From assembly GCA_023415075.1 (NCBI GenBank), contig JAEZLU010000283.1:1-5210 (forward strand): a DNA stretch of 5,210 nucleotides, in the 5' to 3' direction. Every line of letters starts with the position of its first letter. Position 1 is the stretch's first letter. Both the position numbers and the translations under genes were made by a program. Below the pieces are notes generated by a model, which saw only the letters and a list, made by a program, of their open reading frames with translations, did not search any database and had not been told where the DNA came from. This document shows positions 1 to 4,631 of the stretch, in pieces. Source of the DNA: Bacillota bacterium (GTDB taxonomy: Bacteria; Bacillota; Negativicutes; Sporomusales; UBA7701).

Positions 1-182
1 AGGCGGCTGTTGAAACCGCGGATCTCGGTCGGGCAGACAAAAGTGAAATCAAGCGGGTAGAAAAACAGGACCAGCCACTTGCCGCGGTAATCGCCCAGCG
101 AGGCGATACTTTCGAGCGTCTCCATGTTCTTGGTTGTCGGCATGGCGAAATCGGGGGCCTGTTGACCAACTTTAGCTAACAT
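1..182 (-). CDS. 2-Cys peroxiredoxin, N-terminal part (3' end outside window)
   Basis: This is the first 60 codons of a typical 2-Cys peroxiredoxin (AhpC/Prx1 group), a cytoplasmic thiol peroxidase that reduces H2O2 and organic hydroperoxides. The translation starts MLAKVGQQAPDF, runs through a thioredoxin-fold beta strand (KWLVLFFYPLDF), and reaches the diagnostic DFTFVCPTE motif. Cys50 in that motif is the peroxidatic cysteine, preceded by the conserved Thr/Phe and followed by Pro-Thr-Glu. The resolving cysteine and C-terminal part lie beyond position 1, so the reductant partner and subclass cannot be judged. An upstream in-frame ATG at 191-189 abuts the AGGAGG with no spacing, so the ATG at 182-180, with a 9-nt spacer, is preferred. 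A Fur/PerR-like palindrome lies in the promoter. The family assignment is secure. Its being under peroxide or iron control is inferred. Confidence 0.95.
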   Translation of the reverse strand, partial: MLAKVGQQAPDFAMPTTKNMETLESIASLGDYRGKWLVLFFYPLDFTFVCPTEIRGFNSR

Positions 183-191
183 ATCTTCCAT

Positions 192-197
192 CCTCCT
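192..197 (-). promoter_or_regulatory. Ribosome binding site of the peroxiredoxin gene
   Basis: A perfect AGGAGG on the minus strand. It directly touches the upstream ATG (191-189) and lies 9 nt before the ATG at 182-180. This decides in favour of the inner start. Confidence 0.85.
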
Positions 198-200
198 AAT

Positions 201-215
201 TGATAATAATTATTA
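201..215. promoter_or_regulatory. Putative Fur/PerR-family operator
   Basis: The 15-mer TGATAATAATTATTA matches the Fur-family 7-1-7 consensus TGATAATnATTATCA at 13 of 14 specified positions. It matches the PerR version TTATAATnATTATAA at 12 of 14. It also contains a 14-bp perfect palindrome (203-216). It sits between the proposed -10 element and the ribosome binding site of a peroxiredoxin gene, where a bound repressor would block transcription. Which family member binds (PerR, Fur or another) cannot be told from sequence. The surrounding region is AT-rich, which raises the chance of coincidental matches. Confidence 0.6.
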
Positions 216-216
216 T

Positions 217-246
217 TTGATATTTATTTTATTCTCCATTGGTCAA
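217..246 (-). promoter_or_regulatory. Putative sigma-A promoter of the peroxiredoxin gene
   Basis: On the minus strand there is a -35 TTGACC (246-241) and a -10 TATCAA (222-217), separated by 18 bp. The -35 matches 5 of 6 consensus positions and the -10 matches 4 of 6. It lies about 35 bp upstream of the start codon, with the Fur/PerR-like box immediately downstream. It is a reasonable promoter, but the -10 is weak. Confidence 0.5.
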
Positions 247-287
247 ATAATCCCTGCTTGCCAGAAAATAATTTTCCATATTTTTTT

Positions 288-324
288 AAAAAAATACGCC
301 GGCCTGTTTGCTACAGAGCGGCGT
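288..324 (-). terminator. Rho-independent terminator downstream of the BrxF-like gene
   Basis: Read on the minus strand, ACGCCG (324-319) pairs perfectly with CGGCGT (301-296). The stem continues through one C/C mismatch, a T-G wobble and CTGT/ACAG to a 5-nt loop. An A and seven consecutive T residues (294-288) follow. It begins about 77 nt after the BrxF-like stop codon and would separate that transcript from the peroxiredoxin promoter. The T run is the left half's complement in a perfect T7A7 palindrome (281-294). Confidence 0.75.
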
Positions 325-392
325 GAAAAAATAACTGATTTTTGCTGGTAATAATGCAGACAAATCACTGTTTTTCCAGAGAAAAAAACGGG

Positions 393-416
393 AAAAATAA
401 TCAGCAGCCGCTGCTG
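393..416 (-). terminator. Possible hairpin terminator overlapping the BrxF-like stop codon
   Basis: On the minus strand, CAGCAG (416-411), a CGG loop and CTGCTG (407-402) form a 6-bp GC-rich hairpin. The imperfect T-rich tail ATTATTTTT (401-393) follows. The stop codon TGA (403-401) is partly inside the stem. The short stem and interrupted T tract make it a weaker candidate than the hairpin at 288-324. Confidence 0.35.
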
Positions 417-880
417 CCGGACAGCTCGATAACCTTGAGGTCGCCGGCCGGGAAGATGAGCGGCTTGGCCATCCCGGCCTCCACATAGGCCAGTTGGCCG
501 CCCTCGAACGACCCCGGCCAGGCGGCGACAATCGTATGCTTGCGGCTGAGCTGTTTTAACAGCGCCAGCGGCTCCAGATGCAGCATCGGCGTGAACAGAA
601 TCTGGACGCTGTCGAGCAGGATGACCTCAGCCTTTTCGGCCTCGAGCAGCTTGTCAATGATGCGGGGCGCCTCCTGCGGCCTGACCTTCGGTACAAGTTC
701 AAGCAGTTCGTCGGTCAAGAGCTGCCGGCAATCAAGGTATCGCCAGCCCCGGTTGGTAGCCAGTTCGCGCATAACTTTGCTCTTGCCGCTGCCCGGTTTG
801 CCGACGAGCAGCACAAGCTTCTCGCCAGTCCCCTTCAGTTCCTGAACGTAATCGACGACCATTTGTACGACTACTGCCAT
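401..880 (-). CDS. brxF: Small P-loop ATPase, BrxF-like (BREX type 3 family)
   Basis: A 159-aa protein resembling BrxF, the small P-loop NTPase of type 3 BREX phage-defence systems. Visible features are a Walker A motif GKPGSGKS (residues 27-34), a Walker B-like strand VILLDS (86-91), and a conserved-looking C-terminal block SRKHTIVAAWPGSFEGG (112-128). The last of these ends the central sheet, as in BrxF. Length fits that family (about 150 aa). The ATG at 880-878 follows GAGGGGG with 7-nt spacing. No brxC, pglZ, methyltransferase or helicase gene is visible. On one side lies an unknown 105-aa gene (81-nt gap), on the other a terminator and a peroxiredoxin. Base composition looks like that of its neighbours, so recent transfer is not obvious. 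ATP binding is strongly supported. The BrxF assignment comes from recalled family resemblance, and a role in defence is unproven. Confidence 0.72.
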   Translation of the reverse strand: MAVVVQMVVDYVQELKGTGEKLVLLVGKPGSGKSKVMRELATNRGWRYLDCRQLLTDELLELVPKVRPQEAPRIIDKLLEAEKAEVILLDSVQILFTPMLHLEPLALLKQLSRKHTIVAAWPGSFEGGQLAYVEAGMAKPLIFPAGDLKVIELSGSSGC

Positions 881-912
881 GGAAGGTCCCCCTCTGCTTT
901 AAGTTATGGTGT

Positions 913-918
913 ATCATA
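913..918 (-). promoter_or_regulatory. Possible -10 element for the BrxF-like gene
   Basis: TATGAT on the minus strand (5 of 6 match to TATAAT) lies in the 81-nt gap upstream of the BrxF-like gene, about 33 bp before its start codon. No good -35 hexamer is found 16-18 bp further upstream (only GATTTT/ATTTTG), so the gene may instead depend on readthrough from the 105-aa gene. Confidence 0.3.
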
Positions 919-961
919 TTTCGTCAGGTCTTTACAAAATCCCTACCGTGAACCACGAAAA

Positions 962-1279
962 CTACCGGCCGGCCGTTATGATAGCCCGGTCGTTGACATT
1001 ACCTGCCAGCGGTCGATGGTCGATAACCAGGCTCTGGCATTCGAGAATAAATTTCAGGACATACTCATCGCCCCGGTAGCAAAAGAATTCAGCGGGCACA
1101 ATATAGATAATCTGGTCGATATCGTCAACCATTACGGCGCCGTCGGCGAACTCCACCGTTAAGTCGTGGCGGCTGGTGAACTCCAGGCGGGTACCCACCC
1201 GCTGGCGGGCGATAATCTCGGTCGTCTGTTTGACGATGTCGGTTGGATTGCCCAGCGGCGTCTTGACAATGAATTCCAT
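962..1279 (-). CDS. Conserved-looking hypothetical protein, 105 aa
   Basis: I do not recognise this family. The gene is well supported: the ATG at 1279-1277 is preceded by a perfect AGGAGG (1291-1286) at 6-nt spacing, and the TAG stop is at 964-962. The 105-aa product is soluble, with no signal peptide or membrane segment. It appears to be alpha/beta: an N-terminal helix (about residues 12-27), strands around 31-36 and 40-50 (RLEFTSRHDLTVEFADG), an acidic turn (VDDIDQ, 51-56), then a strand and a probable helix ending near ECQSLVIDH (80-88). Cysteines are at 67 and 81 but form no metal motif. It lies 81 nt upstream of the BrxF-like gene on the same strand, so co-transcription is possible, and it is divergent from the Cys-rich gene. 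Function unknown. Confidence 0.75.
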   Translation of the reverse strand: MEFIVKTPLGNPTDIVKQTTEIIARQRVGTRLEFTSRHDLTVEFADGAVMVDDIDQIIYIVPAEFFCYRGDEYVLKFILECQSLVIDHRPLAGNVNDRAIITAGR

Positions 1280-1364
1280 GTTCTGCCTCCTGCTAGCATA
1301 ACCTGCCCCGGCGAGCGGAATAACATTCTCCTATAGGTATAAATACTTTTTCTGCCGGCGGCTG

Positions 1365-1373
1365 TGGTATAAT
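1365..1373 (+). promoter_or_regulatory. Extended -10 promoter of the Cys-rich gene
   Basis: TGGTATAAT on the plus strand is a perfect TATAAT (1368-1373) with the extended TGn element. The region 16-17 bp upstream has only a T-rich, poor -35 (near actttt), as is common for extended -10 promoters. It lies about 40 bp before the GTG start of the downstream gene. Confidence 0.75.
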
Positions 1374-1412
1374 GGGACTTGACCTTGATATTTCCGGAAG
1401 GGAGCGACGACT

Positions 1413-1769
1413 GTGAAAAAATTTAACTGCGGCTGCGGCCGGGCCGTTCGCGACGTCTACTACAAAAATGGCGCCTGCATGTGCGGCAAATGCTTCTGGC
1501 AGGGGGACGACAGTCCCTATGACTATATCATTAACATGCTGGCGGCCAAGGGTTTTATCATAACCTACAAGGACGCTCCCGTCCTGGCCATCAAACAGTT
1601 CAGCGTCGATGATGACCCGGCGACCGCCATCCGGCCGGGCGACGACTGGATCGTTGTCAGCGGCGACGATTTCTGGGCTAACTATTCCGGCCAGGTCGAA
1701 AACCTGCGCGACTATATCACTAGCTACGGCCAGAAAAAGGATGACGGCTGCTCGGCCAAGGAAGACTGA
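1413..1769 (+). CDS. Hypothetical Cys-rich protein with possible metal-binding N-terminus, 118 aa
   Basis: I do not recognise this family. The GTG at 1413 follows GGAAGGGAG (1396-1404) with an 8-nt spacer and a clear extended -10 promoter, and the TGA ends at 1769. The N-terminus carries five cysteines as C6-x-C8, then C22-x-C24-x2-C27. This spacing could build a small zinc ribbon or other metal or redox site. A sixth cysteine is near the C-terminus (C113). The remainder has no membrane segment or signal peptide. It includes acidic patches (VDDDPAT, SGDDF) and aromatic-rich strands (DDWIVVSGDDFWANY), then a charged tail. It is transcribed away from the 105-aa gene and towards sigH, with which it shares a terminator. 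It is the only plus-strand gene in the window. The opposite-strand reading frame over this region lacks such signals. Confidence 0.8.
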   Translation: MKKFNCGCGRAVRDVYYKNGACMCGKCFWQGDDSPYDYIINMLAAKGFIITYKDAPVLAIKQFSVDDDPATAIRPGDDWIVVSGDDFWANYSGQVENLRDYITSYGQKKDDGCSAKED

Positions 1770-1796
1770 ACAAGCGGCCAGACCCTCGAGCGCACC

Positions 1797-1826
1797 AAAA
1801 AACGACACCCGGGTGGTGTCGTTTTT
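1797..1826. terminator. Bidirectional terminator between the Cys-rich gene and sigH
   Basis: A-rich flank plus CGACACC (1803-1809), loop CGGGT (1810-1814) and GGTGTCG (1815-1821), then TTTTT (1822-1826). The 7-bp GC-rich core extends by five A-T pairs to a 12-bp stem, and both directions have a T run after the hairpin. It is 27 nt after the Cys-rich gene's stop and 5 nt from the sigH stop, so it serves both convergent genes. Confidence 0.92.
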
Positions 1827-1831
1827 CTTCG

Positions 1832-2572
1832 TCAGTCGTCCAAAGCCTCGCCGAATTCGTCAATGTCGCCGGCCATATCCTTGTTGAGATTGGCCAGGCC
1901 TTTATAAACGCCGCCGACGTCGCTGTCCTCGCCGCGGTTGTCAAGATAACGTTCAAGCTTCCGTTTGACCCGCTGGAGAGCGTTGTCGATCGACTTTACG
2001 TGACGGTCGAGTTCAACGGCAATCTCCTGATAGGATTTGCCGTCAAGATAAGACATCAGCACTTTCCATTCGAGGTCGCTGAGTATCTCGCCCATCTTTT
2101 CCTCAATGTCGACGAATTCCTCACGGCTGATGACCAGTTCCTCCGGGTCGGAAATCTTCGAGCCGGACAATACGTCAAGCAGCGTCCGGTCGGAGTCCTC
2201 GTCATAGATCGGCTTGTTGAGGGACACGTACGAGTTCAGGGGAATATGCTTCTGCCTGGTGGCCGTCTTGATGGCCGTAATGATCTGGCGGGTAACGCAC
2301 AGTTCGGCAAAAGCCCTGAAGGAAGAAAGCTTATCATTGCGAAAGTCGCGGATAGCTTTGTAGAGGCCGATCATGCCTTCTTGGATTATATCTTCCCGGT
2401 CAGCGCCGATGAGGAAATACGATCTGGCCTTGGCGCGAACGAAGTTGCGGTATTTGTTGATCAAATACTCCAGGGCGACCGTGTTGTCGTTGTCTTTTGC
2501 GTCAATTACAATTTCTTCGTCTGTCAGATTTTCGAAACAACTGTACAGATCGCGTTGGGCATTGGCCCGCAT
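1832..2572 (-). CDS. sigH: RNA polymerase sporulation sigma factor SigH (Spo0H)
   Basis: A sigma-70 family factor of the SigH/Spo0H group, which directs transition-phase and early sporulation transcription. The 246-aa product keeps region 2 almost unchanged: NKYRNFVRAKARSYFLIGAD (residues 39-58), DREDIIQEGMIGLYKAIRDF (58-77), FAELCVTRQIITAIKTATRQ (88-107). It also keeps the linker LNSYVSLNKPIYDEDSDRT. Region 4 has the helix-turn-helix SYQEIAVELDRHVKSIDNAL (180-199). It ends with an acidic 30-odd-residue tail (about 214-246) that the 218-aa B. subtilis protein lacks. The ATG at 2572 has a G-rich ribosome site. An in-frame GTG at 2620 would add 16 residues but sits in a hairpin and lacks such a site. 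It is third after rlmB and rae1, has its own sigma-A promoter, and is closed by a strong terminator. The identification is very secure. Confidence 0.97.
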   Translation of the reverse strand: MRANAQRDLYSCFENLTDEEIVIDAKDNDNTVALEYLINKYRNFVRAKARSYFLIGADREDIIQEGMIGLYKAIRDFRNDKLSSFRAFAELCVTRQIITAIKTATRQKHIPLNSYVSLNKPIYDEDSDRTLLDVLSGSKISDPEELVISREEFVDIEEKMGEILSDLEWKVLMSYLDGKSYQEIAVELDRHVKSIDNALQRVKRKLERYLDNRGEDSDVGGVYKGLANLNKDMAGDIDEFGEALDD

Positions 2573-2579
2573 CACATCG

Positions 2580-2584
2580 CCCCC
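2580..2584 (-). promoter_or_regulatory. Ribosome binding site of sigH
   Basis: GGGGG on the minus strand lies 7 nt before the ATG at 2572-2570. The in-frame GTG directly upstream (2575-2573) would have only a 4-nt spacer. This supports the 246-aa start rather than the 262-aa alternative. Confidence 0.6.
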
Positions 2585-2605
2585 ACTCTTCAGTTTGCCA
2601 GCCGG

Positions 2606-2635
2606 AAAAAGAAAATGCACTAAGTCTCTTAGTGC
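2606..2635 (-). promoter_or_regulatory. Terminator-like hairpin in the sigH leader
   Basis: GCACTAAG and CTTAGTGC form a perfect 8-bp inverted repeat (2635-2628 with 2624-2617) around a 3-nt AGA loop. On the minus strand a T-rich tract ATTTTCTTTTT (2616-2606) follows. It lies between the sigma-A promoter and the sigH start, within a leader of roughly 90 nt. It could be an attenuator or leaky terminator, an mRNA-stability element, or an operator. No competing antiterminator stem was identified by eye. Confidence 0.5.
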
Positions 2636-2668
2636 CCCGCTCGATTGTACACTCTACTTTCACGTCAA

Positions 2669-2697
2669 ATTATAACCCAGGCCTGCCACTTAGTCAA
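2669..2697 (-). promoter_or_regulatory. Sigma-A promoter of sigH
   Basis: On the minus strand, -35 TTGACT (2697-2692) and -10 TATAAT (2674-2669) are spaced by exactly 17 bp. Eleven of 12 positions match the sigma-A consensus. The -35 begins 25 bp after the rae1 stop codon, giving sigH transcription independent of the upstream operon, although readthrough from rae1 is also likely because no convincing terminator intervenes. Confidence 0.9.
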
Positions 2698-2721
2698 GCT
2701 ATTCTTGGGGGCGGCAAGCCC

Positions 2722-3243
2722 TCAACGCCCGCGGCGCAAGGCATCCAGCCGCCTGGCGATGTCCGGTGCCAGGCGGCCGCCGACCTCCTGCCGGCGTCGT
2801 TGCCAATCAGCTTCGACATAGCCGTCACGGATGGCCTTGGCGGCAGCCAGTACATCGGCCAAAAGCTCGCGTGCCGGGATCCGCCAGGCGCCGGCCCCCA
2901 GCACGGTGAGCTGCTGGGCCCAGTCGGAAGTCACCACATAGACGTTATGGCCGGCCCGCACAAGCTGGTAAGCCTGACGCTCGATATAGCTGTCGGCGGT
3001 TTCCCCTTCCTGGGAGTAGACTATTTCCAGGCCGCCGGCGGTCGTTTCGGTTCGCGGACCACCGCCGGCCACCTTGTTGGCGTCAAATACAATGACAACC
3101 TTATAATCTTTATATGCACCATAGCCGGCAAGAATGTCCGCTAATTTTTCACGGGCATGCTCCAGGCTTTTTTCTTTGAGCGCCACCAGCTCAGGCCAGG
3201 CGCCGACGACATTGTAGCCGTCAACCAACAGAAAGTCGGCCAA
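2722..3243 (-). CDS. rae1: NYN-domain ribosome-associated endoribonuclease Rae1 (YacP)
   Basis: A 173-aa single-domain NYN (PIN-like) protein of the YacP family. The B. subtilis member, Rae1, cleaves certain mRNAs in a translation-dependent way in the ribosomal A site. The acidic metal-site residues expected of the fold are visible: LLVDGYNVVG (residues 5-14, Asp8/Asn11), VIVFDAN (50-56, Asp54), the YSQEGETADSYIE stretch (76-88, Asp84, Glu88) and VVTSDW (103-108, Asp107). Length matches the roughly 170-aa family norm. The start is TTG at 3243-3241, chosen because GGAGGAG lies 7 nt upstream. It follows the vanW-type gene by 23 nt and precedes sigH, the usual place for yacP in Bacillota. It ends in a basic tail (RRLDALRRGR). 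Family certain; exact targets unknown. Confidence 0.93.
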   Translation of the reverse strand: MADFLLVDGYNVVGAWPELVALKEKSLEHAREKLADILAGYGAYKDYKVVIVFDANKVAGGGPRTETTAGGLEIVYSQEGETADSYIERQAYQLVRAGHNVYVVTSDWAQQLTVLGAGAWRIPARELLADVLAAAKAIRDGYVEADWQRRRQEVGGRLAPDIARRLDALRRGR

Positions 3244-3250
3244 TTGTTTT

Positions 3251-3257
3251 CTCCTCC
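3251..3257 (-). promoter_or_regulatory. Ribosome binding site of rae1 (supports TTG start)
   Basis: GGAGGAG on the minus strand, 7 nt before the TTG at 3243-3241. This strong site is what identifies the uncommon TTG codon as the start, directly preceding the ADFLLVDGYN motif expected at the N-terminus. Confidence 0.85.
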
Positions 3258-3266
3258 CCGGGCGAT

Positions 3267-4631
3267 CTATTTTTTCGCCGGCTGCCCGGCCGCTTTGTCC
3301 GACGGCGGCAGCCGCGTGCCCACTTTGACAACGGTATTTTCCGGCAGGTAGCGGTCTTTGGCCAGTGTTTCCCGTTTCACTTCCCGGCCGCCGCCGTAAA
3401 CTACCCTGATTGTCGTTATTTCATAGCCCGGCTTTCCCTGCCTGTCGAGTTTGGTCTCCCCCAGGTAGAGCTCGGAATCCTGTTTCTTGACAACGGCTGG
3501 CGGGATTACCCGCCGGTCGGCCGACTGTATTTCCACCGCCACCGCCAATGGCTGCTGACCGACTATGCCCACCGTCAGCTTGTTTTTGCCGGTCTCGGCC
3601 AGGATCATGAGCGGGCCGTCGCTGTCATTGGCGAATTTGAAGTCGAGGGCATCGTAGACAACAGTGGCATCGCGGCCCAGGCCGACGTAACCCAGCGGCC
3701 TGGAGTGGCTGGTCCGTTCGACTATCTGCAGGTTAGCCAGCAGCACGGCGTTGTAGAGGGTGGAAGACAGCTGGCAGATGCCGCCACCGATGCCCGGCAC
3801 GAACTCGCCGTCGACGATTTCCAACGCCTCCTTGAAGCCGTGGCCGAGGTCGCGCGGGCCGACCACCTGATTGAAGGAAAAAACCTGCCCGGGGTAAACG
3901 ATATGGCCATTGACCTTGCGGGCCGCCAGGCGGATGTTGGCTGAGCGGTTGGCGTCGGCCGGGTCAAAGATAGTGGCGAAGGTCGTCCAGATTTCGCGGA
4001 TCCCTGTCTGGCGCAGGTCGGCCACCGTCACCTCGGGGTACAGCGGCGTCACCGGCAAGGCCAGGTTGGCGCCGTCACCCCTGGCCAGGGAGGCCAGGAT
4101 AAGCGGCCGGAGGGCGTCAACTTCCAGCCGGCGGCCCTGCTCCTGGGGAACTATGCCGCCCTCGGCCAGACTAAAGGCAGCGTTGCGTGGCGGCCGTTCA
4201 ATGGCCTCCCGCCAGCCGGCAAGGATGGTGGCCAGCTTGCTCTCGTTGTAGTGAACCCGGACCGGGATGCGGCAGCCGTCCTGGCCGGCGGCGCGGATAT
4301 TTTTCAGGCGGTCCCACCAGGAGCCGCGGCGGCCGTAGGTGTAGGCCTCCTCGGCGGTCGCTTCGGCGTCGATGTCGTAGTCGATGTCGCCCGCCGCCAG
4401 GCGGAAGGTTATATCGCCGTAATAAACAAGAACCTGACGGCCCCGGTACTCCTGCCGCCAAAGCTCGAGCAGCTGCCTGACTTCTTCGCGGCTGCGGCCC
4501 CCTACCTCCACCCCCTCCAGCGTCACTCCCGGATAGACGGCCGACGCCAAGAGGGGCCGCGTGAAACCAACGGCCGTGCTGGTGAGGATGGCAAAGATTG
4601 CAGCTGCTGCGAAGAAGGTCTTTTTTGTCAC
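3267..4631 (-). CDS. Secreted VanW-family protein with G5 domain
   Basis: A 454-aa exported envelope protein. Residues 1-31 look like a signal peptide: Lys-Lys, a hydrophobic core (FFAAAAIFAILTSTAVGF), and possible cleavage near LASA. About 33-200 resembles the peptidoglycan-binding-like domain often found before VanW (YPGVTLEGVEVGG). About 216-345 is the VanW domain, with VYPGQVFSFNQVVGPR (245-260) and the signature GIGGGICQLSSTLYNA (280-295, Cys286). About 375-438 is a G5 domain (IPPAVVKKQDSELYLGE ending VVKVGTRLP). A Lys/Pro-rich tail follows. The GTG start overlaps the rlmB stop by 4 nt (GTGA), with AAAGGGAG (4650-4643) upstream, so translation is probably coupled. The VanW name comes from vancomycin-resistance clusters, but its biochemical role is unknown. 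Nothing here suggests a resistance cluster. A cell-wall role is inferred from the domains. Confidence 0.93.
   Translation of the reverse strand: MTKKTFFAAAAIFAILTSTAVGFTRPLLASAVYPGVTLEGVEVGGRSREEVRQLLELWRQEYRGRQVLVYYGDITFRLAAGDIDYDIDAEATAEEAYTYGRRGSWWDRLKNIRAAGQDGCRIPVRVHYNESKLATILAGWREAIERPPRNAAFSLAEGGIVPQEQGRRLEVDALRPLILASLARGDGANLALPVTPLYPEVTVADLRQTGIREIWTTFATIFDPADANRSANIRLAARKVNGHIVYPGQVFSFNQVVGPRDLGHGFKEALEIVDGEFVPGIGGGICQLSSTLYNAVLLANLQIVERTSHSRPLGYVGLGRDATVVYDALDFKFANDSDGPLMILAETGKNKLTVGIVGQQPLAVAVEIQSADRRVIPPAVVKKQDSELYLGETKLDRQGKPGYEITTIRVVYGGGREVKRETLAKDRYLPENTVVKVGTRLPPSDKAAGQPAKK

Noticed and set aside
946..958. Small CGTG/CACG hairpin between the 105-aa gene and the BrxF-like gene
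   Set aside because: The stem is only 4 bp with no following T run in either direction, too weak to call a terminator.
578..1162. Long plus-strand reading frame (194 codons) crossing the BrxF-like gene, the gap and the 105-aa gene
   Set aside because: It is antisense to two genes with clear starts and ribosome sites, has no ribosome site of its own that I can see, and its translation has no recognisable motif.
1330..1346. CCTATAGG palindrome and a nearby TATAAA in the divergent promoter region
   Set aside because: An 8-bp palindrome is expected by chance, and no matching -35 was found for the TATAAA on the plus strand or for a minus-strand promoter there.
1293..1808. Minus-strand reading frame (171 codons) opposite the Cys-rich gene
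   Set aside because: The plus-strand gene has an extended -10 promoter, ribosome site and clustered cysteines. The minus frame runs through the terminator at 1797-1826 and lacks such signals.
2573..2620. Upstream GTG start giving a 262-aa SigH
   Set aside because: The GTG at 2620 lies inside the leader hairpin with no ribosome site, while the ATG at 2572 has GGGGG at 7-nt spacing and gives an N-terminus like known SigH proteins.
2000..2623. Plus-strand reading frame (207 codons) opposite sigH
   Set aside because: It is antisense to a highly conserved sigma factor; the open frame is a by-product of GC-rich codon usage.
3267..4631. Possible vancomycin-resistance gene because of the VanW domain
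   Set aside because: VanW/G5 proteins are common in Bacillota outside resistance clusters, and no vanA/H/X/R/S-type gene is present; the neighbours are housekeeping genes.
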